From an uncultured Barnesiella sp. (lineage in GTDB: Bacteria > Bacteroidota > Bacteroidia > Bacteroidales > Barnesiellaceae_A): a stretch of DNA of 64,000 nucleotides. Below, one piece after another: positions 29,318 through 36,364 of the stretch (positions are counted from its first letter, which is position 1; each line of letters opens with the position of its first letter). Under the pieces are notes generated by a model. It saw nothing but the letters and a program-made list of their open reading frames with translations. It was not told the DNA's origin and made no database searches. The stretch lies in NCBI GenBank assembly GCA_944321085.1, contig CALUJY010000007.1, positions 62,001-126,000 on the forward strand, in the 5' to 3' direction. The translations under genes were made by a program, and so were the position numbers.

Positions 29318-29702
29318 CGTTGCAAATGTAATGCTTGTCAATGAGTTATCAACAAACAGATGTTATAATAAATATTCACACTTGTAAATAAGTGCTGTTT
29401 ACAAGTTGTAAATAAAATGATAATAACTCTGTTTATAAGATGTTATTTATTTGATTATAAGTATATTGTATTTTGTTGAAAAGTGCGTGGCCGAGTTGTT
29501 TACAAAATGTTTATATGATGCTGAAAAGATGTTTGCAAGTAGTGCTATATAGTGAATGCTTCATACTTCCTGTATGTGTATGAAGCAACGGAGAAGCCGT
29601 AGATATTTCTGAAAAATGGATTGTTTTTTAGGAGTTATATGATGGCGCGAAATAAAAAAATCCGGGCTGGGAGGCCCGGATTTCTGTTATATAAACTTAC
29701 AA
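29318..29702. other. AT-rich intergenic region next to the origin
   Basis: Very AT-rich, with another DnaA-like TTATCAACA at 29346-29354 and a 9-bp hairpin (29558-29566 with 29578-29586, gcttcatac/gtatgaagc). No supported gene. It could belong to the origin region. The terminator at its right end is listed separately. Confidence 0.4.
29659..29682 (-). terminator. Original terminator of nadB, now 3.7 kb away
   Basis: 9-bp GC-rich stem (aatccgggc 29659-29667 with gcccggatt 29674-29682). On the minus strand it is followed by an uninterrupted T run (the A run at 29653-29660). If the transposon at 29711-33401 and one copy of its target duplication are removed, this terminator falls about 25 bases after the nadB stop, so it is most simply the native nadB terminator. 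Confidence 0.7.
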
Positions 29703-29710
29703 ATTATTGT
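29703..29710 (+). repeat. Left copy of the 8-bp target duplication
   Basis: ATTATTGT directly outside the left inverted repeat; identical to 33402-33409. Confidence 0.88.
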
Positions 29711-29736
29711 CACACTTATATACTTTAATGTACCAA
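29711..29736 (+). repeat. Left terminal inverted repeat of the transposon
   Basis: 26 bases, exact reverse complement of 33376-33401. Confidence 0.93.
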
Positions 29737-29742
29737 ACAAAA

Positions 29743-29770
29743 AGAGGATTCCTTAAAAACAGAATCCTCT
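29743..29770 (-). terminator. Terminator of the 77-codon gene
   Basis: 9-bp stem (agaggattc 29743-29751 with gaatcctct 29762-29770). On the minus strand it is followed by TTTTTGTTT. It lies just inside the left end of the transposon. Confidence 0.7.
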
Positions 29771-29785
29771 AAGTATTCATTCCAA

Positions 29786-30019
29786 TCAAGTATAGATACA
29801 TATTCTATCAAAATCAATATCCCCATTTATTGAACCATCAAAGACAAGTTCCTTAAATAGTTCAGTAATGGAATACCGAGTACAATTGGAATATCCTTTA
29901 AAATATGAAACAAGGTCAGAAACTCTTACCTCATAACTATTCTGTTGCGGTAGGCGTTTAACCCAACTCGACAAACAGAATTTATCCAATGGTGGATAAA
30001 GCGGGATTCTGTTATCCAT
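29786..30019 (-). CDS. 77-residue cargo protein of unknown function
   Basis: Small soluble protein (MDNRIPLYPPLDKFCLSSWV...). No family recognised. It is supported as a real gene by its surroundings: a consensus promoter 49 bases upstream (30068-30098, minus strand) and a terminator 16 bases after the stop. The region VSDLVSYFKGYSNCTRYSIT may be helical, and the C-terminus is acidic (DGSINGDIDFD). It belongs to the transposon cargo and is transcribed opposite to the transposase. Confidence 0.55.
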   Translation of the reverse strand: MDNRIPLYPPLDKFCLSSWVKRLPQQNSYEVRVSDLVSYFKGYSNCTRYSITELFKELVFDGSINGDIDFDRICIYT

Positions 30020-30067
30020 TCTTTGTAATATGCTGAAATCGGATTGGTGTGCCTATTCAGTACATTG

Positions 30068-30098
30068 CAAAGGTACAAATTTATCCGCAATTTCCAAA
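30068..30098 (-). promoter_or_regulatory. Promoter of the 77-codon gene
   Basis: On the minus strand TTTG (30095-30098), 19 bases, TACCTTTG (30068-30075): full consensus match, transcription start near 30061. Confidence 0.7.
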
Positions 30099-30369
30099 GG
30101 GTAACTCTGTTATAGCTATCTGTTCTTCAGGTAGCTATTTTTGTATCTGTTTCACTCCTAATATAAACCCAAGTCCAAGGATTAAATCCTTGATACTTCT
30201 TGTTTCCCCTCGTGGCGGGAAAGGTTCACCCTAATATATTTCCTTATTCACAATATTTCCCGTAATCCTGGATAATCCTATGAACTCAAATTCTCTGAAA
30301 GATTTTTCTTGAAATTGATAACATTTCGCCATTTTCTTGTATAATTAGCAACATCGCAACAGATACGCC
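30099..30369. other. Non-coding part of the transposon, left of the transposase
   Basis: AT-rich, no supported gene on either strand. Possibly remains of older cargo. Confidence 0.4.
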
Positions 30370-30402
30370 AATGGCTGCCCGAACAAGGCAGCCATTTTTA
30401 GT
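30370..30402 (+). terminator. Terminator-like hairpin upstream of the transposase
   Basis: 10-bp stem (aatggctgcc 30370-30379 with ggcagccatt 30387-30396), 7-base loop, then TTTTA. It would shield the transposase gene from transcription entering from the left, a common arrangement in insertion sequences. Confidence 0.65.
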
Positions 30403-30498
30403 ATGTACCCAATGAAAATAATTTGAAAATGTTATCAAATTATAACTCATTGATAGTTAATATGTTAAATAAAAGTATTATATTTATATAACAAAATA

Positions 30499-31465
30499 AT
30501 GTTACTATTTTACGATTGGAATAACGAAGAATACGGAATGAAGTTTTACAAATCATTCGATGAAATGAGAGAATCTCTAAAAGATGAGTCCGATTTTAGA
30601 GAATATCTTGAACAAGCAAGGTGGAGAGGTACACCAATATGCCCTCATTGCGGTTGCATATCCGCAGAGCATTACAAGTTAAAGACCAAAAGCGAATTCA
30701 AAGGTCTGTACAAGTTGTAAGCATTGCCGAGAGCGTTTCACAGTAACAACCAAGACAATGTTTGACAGAACCCATATTCCTTTGAGAAAATGGTTTGAAG
30801 TAATCTTTATATTCCTCACCAACAAGACTGGTATAAGCAGTGTGTTTGTTCACAGACTTACAGGTGTCACACAGAAAACCGCTTGGTTCATGCTCAACAG
30901 AATAAGACAGAACATGAACAAGATAATGAAGTTCAAGGATATAGTACAGATTGACGAAACCTATGTGAGTGTGAAAAGCAAGAAAGGGCAGCACTCACAA
31001 GGACGAAGCCTTAAAACCAAAGTGCCGGTAGTCGGATTTCGTTCCGGTTCAATGGTAAACACATTCATAACAAAGGATGCCACAAAGAAAACCTTATTGC
31101 CTATTATTAAGGCTGTTGTGGAAAAAGGTTCAACGGTCGTTACTGATGAATGGGGTGCATACAATGGCTTGAACAAGCACGGCTATACACATGAAAGAGT
31201 CAATCACTCTCATGGCCAGTATGTGAACAAGTCGGGGTTCTCGACCAATGGCATCGAAAATTTCTGGTCACACTTGAAACGAATGATATTCGGAATATAT
31301 CGCAAAGTATCGGCAAAGCATCTGTACTGGTATTGTGCTGAATGTGCATACCGATACAATACAAGAAACCTTAAAGATGGTGAGAGACTTGCGCTATTTT
31401 TATCCGAAGCAATAACCACATTGACCTACAAAGAGACCATACATCAAGAGATGTTTGCGTTCTAA
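30499..31465 (+). pseudogene. IS1595/ISXO2-like transposase, frameshifted
   Basis: Zinc-ribbon plus DDE transposase broken by one extra T at 30715/30716. The first frame runs to CPHCG...EFKGLYK and stops at 30718-30720. Reading one base later continues with CKHCRERFTVTTKTMFDRT into the catalytic part (stop at 31463-31465). The break falls between the two halves of the C-x2-C zinc ribbon. Catalytic residues in the second frame look complete: Asp in QIDETYVS, Asp in VVTDEWGAY, Glu in NGIENFWSHLKR. No A-rich slippery site is at the junction, so programmed frameshifting is unlikely; a sequencing error cannot be excluded. The start may be 30499 or the in-frame ATG at 30538. Confidence 0.85.
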
Positions 31466-31514
31466 ATAGTAATTTTGCCAAAGGTAATTTTGTTCTCGCA
31501 ACAGCCTTGCACGA
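31466..31514. other. Spacer after the transposase
   Basis: Short non-coding spacer between the transposase stop and the cassette promoter; nothing recognised. Confidence 0.5.
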
Positions 31515-31546
31515 TTTGCATAGGTGAGAAAGAAGGTATATATTTG
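31515..31546 (+). promoter_or_regulatory. Promoter of the RNA/orf72/UDG-like cassette
   Basis: TTTG at 31515-31518, 20 bases, TATATTTG at 31539-31546: full consensus. Transcription start near 31553, which places a leader of about 260 bases before the first gene. Confidence 0.72.
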
Positions 31547-31552
31547 TACCGA

Positions 31553-31780
31553 AATATTGGATAGAACACGGAAGTGTTTGAACCTTATTCCTTTCAGACG
31601 AATCTGGTAAATTTTTCTTGGACGGGAATAAGTGCCACCTCTCACTATGCTATATGGTGCAGAGGCTGTTGCTTATTTAGTCCAAAGGCTTTACCAGAGC
31701 CTGTCTGAAGAAATAGCAATGGCTCTCTGCACTTTCTTTTGTTCCCCAATCAAGTACAAGGGGAAGCCGAAAACCTTATC
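31553..31780 (+). ncRNA. Structured leader or small RNA of the cargo cassette
   Basis: Non-coding but rich in pairing. Stem A: aacac/gtgtt (31565-31569, 31574-31578) with a GGAA tetraloop. Stem B: cttattcc/ggaataag (31584-31591, 31625-31632). Stem C: a long imperfect hairpin from gtgcagag (31657-31664) to ctctgcac (31725-31732), extended inward by about 12 further pairs, with T-rich ctttctttt after it. Stem D: ttcccc/ggggaa (31742-31747, 31760-31765). Stem C with its T-rich tail could end a discrete RNA of about 185 bases, with read-through into orf72. No known family recognised. Confidence 0.5.
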
Positions 31781-31812
31781 AAAGAGTAGGCAAAACTAAT
31801 AACAAAAGTATT

Positions 31813-32031
31813 ATGGCTTATGTGTATAAACTTACTGCAACACGTGATGTTGGTAGCAATGTTGGACAGAACAGAAAAATTCCAAAAGGAACAATTATTC
31901 AAGTAATTAGTGGTTCTTTATCTCATCCATCTGCAAAAGAGATTAGTCAAGCCATTAAAGCTCAACTTGGTATTGAAATACCAGATAGCAATTGTTCTTC
32001 TGGAAATTTCAAAGTTGAAAAACTCAAATGA
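31813..32031 (+). CDS. 72-residue cargo protein (DUF6140-like?)
   Basis: Small basic, soluble protein. Its pattern (YKLTATRD, a Lys-Gly turn in IPKGTIIQVISG, a helix SAKEISQAIKAQLGI, last strand GNFKVEKLK) resembles short Bacteroidetes proteins I know as DUF6140, but I cannot verify that. The stop overlaps the next start (ATGA), so translation is coupled to the glycosylase-like gene and a shared task is likely. Preceded by a structured RNA. Confidence 0.6.
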   Translation: MAYVYKLTATRDVGSNVGQNRKIPKGTIIQVISGSLSHPSAKEISQAIKAQLGIEIPDSNCSSGNFKVEKLK

Positions 32032-32843
32032 CTATGCAAGACCAATTCTGTAATGAATGCGGTCTGTCCTATGATGTTCCACACCTTGTTGCCGAATGGC
32101 TGCTTGGTGTGGAATATTTACATAGGATAGAAAACCGCTATAAACAAATGCGCAATGGATACGATTATCCCTATACTGAATGGCAAAAGGTATTTACAGA
32201 AGACTTGAAGCCATTTAACGGATATAGTGATACCACCTCCGTAACCATTCCGCTTGGGGATACCCAACTGGGTTCTGACATCAAGGCTTTGCACAAGGGG
32301 GCTATCGGTGTGGACTTGCCCACATGGTTCAATATTCAAGACAATACGCATATAATGATTGTCGCACAAGAGCCGTTAAGGAGCAACAAATGGTATGGAG
32401 AATGCTTTGATGCGGTTATTTCAAGTTCGTTTGGTCAGCAGGATTTAGGGCATAGACAAAGGGGCAATGGAGGTAAAATGATGTCATTACTGGTCGAGCA
32501 GATTGTAAGTAACGGTTATGGCATTTATCTGACCGATGCCAACAAGTTCTTTATCCATGACCACAAGACGACCGATATGTTTTCTGATGCACACATAGAT
32601 GTGTATGCAGAAATAATGAGACGGGAGATAGAACTTGTCAAGCCTGCCGTAATTGTATGTCTTGGCAAACGAGCCGAAATATTATGCAAGAGAATGGGAT
32701 TGTCAAATATCTTGGCATTGCCGCATTTGAGCGGTACTGCTCGTGGTGCGATTGTAAGGAGATTTCCAAAATTGGAGAGTATGGGTGCAACTGCGGAGAA
32801 TATTGCAGAGGAATATGCGAAAGAAATAATGAGAAGTCTTTAA
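32028..32843 (+). CDS. Uracil-DNA-glycosylase-fold protein
   Basis: 271 residues. The C-terminal part has the layout of the UDG superfamily: IVAQEPLRSN at 111-120 in place of the GQDPY water-activating loop, core strands YLTDANKFF and VIVCLGKRA, and LPHLSGTARGA from 231 in place of the HPSP/A leucine loop. The Glu in AQEP stands where catalytic Asp or Asn is usual, so the base removed, if any, is open. Cys8 and Cys11 (CNEC) could be part of a metal site but the full Fe-S set is not evident. Coupled to orf72 and followed by a terminator at 32855-32890. The start could also be the Met at 32034. Confidence 0.72.
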   Translation: MTMQDQFCNECGLSYDVPHLVAEWLLGVEYLHRIENRYKQMRNGYDYPYTEWQKVFTEDLKPFNGYSDTTSVTIPLGDTQLGSDIKALHKGAIGVDLPTWFNIQDNTHIMIVAQEPLRSNKWYGECFDAVISSSFGQQDLGHRQRGNGGKMMSLLVEQIVSNGYGIYLTDANKFFIHDHKTTDMFSDAHIDVYAEIMRREIELVKPAVIVCLGKRAEILCKRMGLSNILALPHLSGTARGAIVRRFPKLESMGATAENIAEEYAKEIMRSL

Positions 32844-32854
32844 TGCCATTAACC

Positions 32855-32890
32855 CCTCCGTGCAACATTACTCTGCATGGAGGGTTTTTA
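32855..32890 (+). terminator. Terminator of the cargo cassette
   Basis: 11-bp stem with one G-T pair (ccctccgtgca 32855-32865 with tgcatggaggg 32875-32885) followed by five T. Confidence 0.78.
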
Positions 32891-32897
32891 TATTCCT

Positions 32898-33314
32898 TTA
32901 ATCTATTGGTGTCCCGAAACAATGGATTTCAATGGTTAATGTATATACGCCATTAAGAGGAATAGTTGGCATTGAACCAGATACCCATAAATTCCTTCCA
33001 TCCTTTACATGACCAAACCCATATAGATTTATTGAAGATATGGTTTGATTAATACTCCTAAATATTGGTATGCAAATGGTTGTGCCGCTTGTCAAATTTG
33101 TAAATGTTTCTTTAAATTTCAGAACAGCCATTTGACCGATTTGTAAGTTTCTTACCAATGAAGTAATAGAAGAATCCGTTATGGATGTCTTCATTATATA
33201 GTGTTGTGGATTAATGCCATTAGATGTCCAAGAAGAGTTTGGGAGGTCAATTATCTCGGGGGACACATTGCGACCCGCTCCGCCAAACCGAGAACCGATT
33301 TTGTTGTCAGAAAA
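32898..33314 (-). pseudogene. Start-less ORF, probable fragment of a larger protein
   Basis: The frame is open from the TAA at 33315-33317 to the stop at 32898, with no ATG; the only usual start is GTG at 33264-33266, which gives 122 residues. The residues before that GTG (IGSRFGGAGRN) continue the same style of sequence, so this is more likely the 3' end of a gene cut when it was captured near the right end of the transposon. The protein is beta-rich (NGVYTLTIEIHCFG), somewhat like phage tail or surface proteins, but no family is recognised. Confidence 0.45.
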
Positions 33315-33321
33315 TTATCTG

Positions 33322-33350
33322 TTGCCATTGTACCAAAGTTTATATCTTTG
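33322..33350 (+). promoter_or_regulatory. Possible outward promoter at the right transposon end
   Basis: TTG at 33322-33324, 18 bases, TATCTTTG at 33343-33350. It would transcribe out of the element, antisense to the 3' end of nadB. Confidence 0.4.
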
Positions 33351-33375
33351 TATATGTATAGACTATGATTTATTG

Positions 33376-33401
33376 TTGGTACATTAAAGTATATAAGTGT
33401 G
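33376..33401 (-). repeat. Right terminal inverted repeat of the transposon
   Basis: 26 bases, exact reverse complement of 29711-29736. Confidence 0.93.
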
Positions 33402-33409
33402 ATTATTGT
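33402..33409 (+). repeat. Right copy of the 8-bp target duplication
   Basis: ATTATTGT; it contains the nadB stop codon (TAA on the minus strand at 33403-33405). Confidence 0.88.
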
Positions 33410-34986
33410 TTGTGCGGATGGTCTATGTTATAGTGTAATCCGCGACTTTCTTTGCGTTCCATAGCTTGGCGCATGATGAGGTAACCGGTGTTGATTATAT
33501 TGCGCAATTCGCAAATCTCTTTCGATACTTTGCTTCTTTTGAACAGGCTTTCTGTCTCTTCATATAATATGTCGAGTCGGGTCCATGCTCTCTTCAACCT
33601 TAAATCGCTTCTTACGATACCTACATAGGTACTCATGATTTGACCTACCTCTTTGGCGCTTTGGGTAATGAGTACCATCTCTTCGGGAAGGCTCGTGCCT
33701 TCGTCGTCCCATTCGGGTACGTCGGTGCGAAAATCGTAGTTTTCTATATGTGCAAGCGAGTGCTTGGCAGCAGCGTCGGCATATACGACAGCCTCTATCA
33801 GTGAATTGGATGCCAATCTGTTGCCACCATGCAAGCCTGTGCAGGAGCATTCTCCTACGGCATAAAGGCGTTTTATGGAAGAGCAGGCATTAATGTCTAC
33901 TTTTATACCTCCGCAAAGGTAGTGTGCGGCAGGAGCAACGGGTATGTAATCGCGTGTGATGTCTATGCCGAGGCTTTTGCATTTTTCGTAGATGTTGGGA
34001 AAATGTCTGCGGGTTTCATCGGCATTTTTATGGGTGACATCGAGATATACATGGTCTTCTCCTCTGTTCTTCATTTCATTGTCTATGGCGCGTGCTACTA
34101 TGTCACGTGGTGCGAGCGACAAGCGTTTGTCGTATTTCTGCATGAATTCTTTTCCGTCGCAGGTGCGCAATACGGCTCCGTAGCCGCGCATGGCTTCTGT
34201 AATGAGAAAGCTGGGACGGTCGCCGGGATGATACAGGGCTGTGGGATGGAATTGTATAAATTCCATATCTTTTACCGTACCTTTGGCACGATATACCATC
34301 GCTATGCCGTCGCCTGTCGCAACGAGCGGGTTGGTAGTGGTTTGGTATACAGCACCCACACCGCCGGTGGCCATGAGGGTCACTTTGGAGAGAAATGTAT
34401 CTACTTCGCCGCTCTCTAAGTCGAGTATATATGCACCGTAACACTCTATATCGGGGGTTTGCCGGGTGACGGTAACTCCGAGGTGGTGTTGGGTGATTAT
34501 TTCTATGGCAAAGTGTTTTTCGAAGATTGTAATGTTGGGGTGCTTTTGAACGGCTTTGATGAGGCTGTCTTGTATTTCGGCTCCTGTATTATCTTTGTGG
34601 TGGAGTATGCGGAATTCTGAGTGGCCGCCTTCTTTGTGAAGGTCGAAATCGCCTTTTTCGTTTTTATCGAAGTGTACACCCCAGTTGATAAGTTCTTTTA
34701 TTTGTGAGGGGGCTTCACGTACTACTTTTTCTACTGCCTCTCTGTCACTGAGCCAGTCGCCGGCAATCATAGTATCTTCTATATGTTTGTCGAAATTATC
34801 GACCAATGTGTTGGTAACCGAAGCAACGCCGCCCTGAGCAAAAAAGGTGTTGGCTTCTTCCAATTCTGTTTTACAGACGAGAGCCACAGAGCCTTTGTGA
34901 GCTACTTTCAGTGCGTAACTCATGCCGGCTATACCTGACCCGATAATTAAAAAATCGAATTTCTTAACCATATAATACTTTTTCAA
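33403..34986 (-). CDS. nadB: L-aspartate oxidase
   Basis: Oxidises aspartate to iminoaspartate, the substrate of NadA. 527 residues (start may be Met6 at 34971). FAD-binding GSGIAG at 16-21, the substrate/FAD block FAQGGVASV, the active-site region EFIQFHPTALYH and RGYGAVLRT, and GECSCTGLHGGNRLASNSL near the FAD are all present. The stop codon coincides with the transposon insertion site, so the protein is intact but its terminator is displaced. nadA lies 6 kb further on the same strand. Confidence 0.97.
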   Translation of the reverse strand: MKKYYMVKKFDFLIIGSGIAGMSYALKVAHKGSVALVCKTELEEANTFFAQGGVASVTNTLVDNFDKHIEDTMIAGDWLSDREAVEKVVREAPSQIKELINWGVHFDKNEKGDFDLHKEGGHSEFRILHHKDNTGAEIQDSLIKAVQKHPNITIFEKHFAIEIITQHHLGVTVTRQTPDIECYGAYILDLESGEVDTFLSKVTLMATGGVGAVYQTTTNPLVATGDGIAMVYRAKGTVKDMEFIQFHPTALYHPGDRPSFLITEAMRGYGAVLRTCDGKEFMQKYDKRLSLAPRDIVARAIDNEMKNRGEDHVYLDVTHKNADETRRHFPNIYEKCKSLGIDITRDYIPVAPAAHYLCGGIKVDINACSSIKRLYAVGECSCTGLHGGNRLASNSLIEAVVYADAAAKHSLAHIENYDFRTDVPEWDDEGTSLPEEMVLITQSAKEVGQIMSTYVGIVRSDLRLKRAWTRLDILYEETESLFKRSKVSKEICELRNIINTGYLIMRQAMERKESRGLHYNIDHPHKQ

Positions 34987-35142
34987 GTTTGTTATATCCG
35001 TAACCTTACGGAGGTAAGGTGCTGTATAAAGCAGCTCACGGCAAAGTTACACATAAAAGATGAAGAATATATAGTACGAGGGACAACTATTTTGTCCCCT
35101 TTGTCGTGCCTGAATACTTTTTTAAGGTAGAAATATTCTTTA
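34987..35142. other. Divergent spacer nadB / glycosyltransferase cluster
   Basis: Contains a short inverted repeat (gggacaa...ttgtccc around 35081-35098); no gene. Confidence 0.45.
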
Positions 35143-35143
35143 C

Positions 35144-35174
35144 TTGCATACTGAATAGAAAACTATTAAATTTG
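35144..35174 (+). promoter_or_regulatory. Promoter of the glycosyltransferase cluster
   Basis: TTG at 35144-35146, 20 bases, TAAATTTG at 35167-35174; start codon 36 bases downstream. Confidence 0.65.
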
Positions 35175-35210
35175 TGACGCATACACAATAGTAACAGAAA
35201 AAATATAGAA

Positions 35211-36362
35211 ATGGTTATTGGTTATGATGCAAAAAGGGCGGCAACCAATTTTACTGGATTGGGTAATTACAGTCGTTATGTAATAGATACGATGGCACAG
35301 TCGTGTCCGCAATATTACTTCAACTTATATATACCCGATACGTGTAATGAGGATGCATATAATAAACTGTTGTTGCGCAATAATGTGCTTTCTATGTTGC
35401 CCGATACGGTTGTGGGTGCTTCTTATAAATCTTTATGGCGTTCGTGGTTGATAAAAGACCAGTTGGTAAGAGACAAAGTCAATCTTTTTCATGGGTTGAG
35501 TAATGAGATTCCCTTTGGTTTGAAAAATACGCAAGTAGCGTCTGTAGTAACCATACACGACCTTATTTTTTTACGCTATCCCTCTTTTTATAAATTGATA
35601 GACCGCAGTATCTACAATGCCAAGTTTGCGTATGCTTGTCGCAATGCCGATAGGGTAGTGGCGGTGAGCCAATGCACCAAACGCGATATTGTGGAATACT
35701 ATCATGTAGATCCCGATAAGATAGATGTAATTTATCAGGGTTGCGACCCCGTTTTTTCTCGCAGTGTGGCAGAAAGCGAAATGCTTCGCGTCCGCATGGC
35801 ATACGAGTTACCCGATGATTTTATACTCAATGTAGGTACGATAGAGACTCGTAAGAATGTGCTGCTCGCTGTCAAGGCATTGCCTATGATAGACCCTAAA
35901 TATCACTTGGTGATAGTAGGACGAAAAACTTCTTATGTAAACGAAGTAAATAAGTTTATAAAGGAAAATCGCCTTGGAAACAGGGTACATTTCATTCATG
36001 ACATGGCCTTACCTGATTTGCCCGTCATATACCGAATGTCGAAGGCTTTTGTTTTTCCGTCAAGGTATGAAGGCTTTGGTATTCCTATTATAGAAGCTTT
36101 GACCTCAGGGGTTCCTGTGGTGGCTGCTACCGGTTCTTGTTTGGAAGAAGCCGGCGGACCCGCCTCTCTCTATGTTGCACCCGATGATGTGGAAGGTATG
36201 GCTGCTGCATTGCAACGAATACTGACCGATGCCACATTGCGTACCACTATGATAAATTATGGTCGCGAATATGTGTTGCGCTTCGATAGTTCGCTCATGG
36301 CATCGGCATTGCTCGAAACTTATGGTAGTGTCTTAGAGATGAAAAAAAGGAAAAAGAGATAG
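35211..36362 (+). CDS. Glycosyltransferase family 4 protein
   Basis: 383 residues, GT-B fold. N-terminal domain with TGLGNYSRYVI, C-terminal nucleotide-sugar domain with VGTIETRKN and the EX7E-type motif FPSRYEGFGIPIIEALTSG. A mannosyl- or glucosyl-type retaining transferase by family, donor unknown. First gene of a rightward cluster of sugar transferases (35.2-40.7 kb) whose genes overlap or almost touch. Confidence 0.9.
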   Translation: MVIGYDAKRAATNFTGLGNYSRYVIDTMAQSCPQYYFNLYIPDTCNEDAYNKLLLRNNVLSMLPDTVVGASYKSLWRSWLIKDQLVRDKVNLFHGLSNEIPFGLKNTQVASVVTIHDLIFLRYPSFYKLIDRSIYNAKFAYACRNADRVVAVSQCTKRDIVEYYHVDPDKIDVIYQGCDPVFSRSVAESEMLRVRMAYELPDDFILNVGTIETRKNVLLAVKALPMIDPKYHLVIVGRKTSYVNEVNKFIKENRLGNRVHFIHDMALPDLPVIYRMSKAFVFPSRYEGFGIPIIEALTSGVPVVAATGSCLEEAGGPASLYVAPDDVEGMAAALQRILTDATLRTTMINYGREYVLRFDSSLMASALLETYGSVLEMKKRKKR

Positions 36363-36364
36363 AT

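Larger units (their letters stand above)
29711..33401. mobile_element. IS1595-type transposon with cargo genes
   Basis: A 3,691-bp element with perfect 26-bp terminal inverted repeats (29711-29736 and 33376-33401), both starting CACACTTATATAC when read inward, and an 8-bp target duplication ATTATTGT. Eight-base duplications and cargo-carrying members are known for the IS1595 family, and the transposase inside is of that type (ISXO2-like). Contents: 77-codon gene (-), frameshifted transposase (+), structured RNA plus 72-codon gene plus UDG-fold gene (+), and a start-less ORF (-). Insertion is exactly at the nadB stop codon, leaving the nadB protein unchanged. With the transposase broken it should not move by itself. 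Confidence 0.88.

Noticed and set aside
29558..29586. 9-bp hairpin near the origin as terminator or RNA gene
   Set aside because: No T run on either strand and no promoter; may simply be chance or an origin structure.
29342..33400. CRISPR array or retron in the accessory region
   Set aside because: No spaced direct repeats, no cas genes and no reverse transcriptase were found; the RNA hairpin alone does not make a retron.
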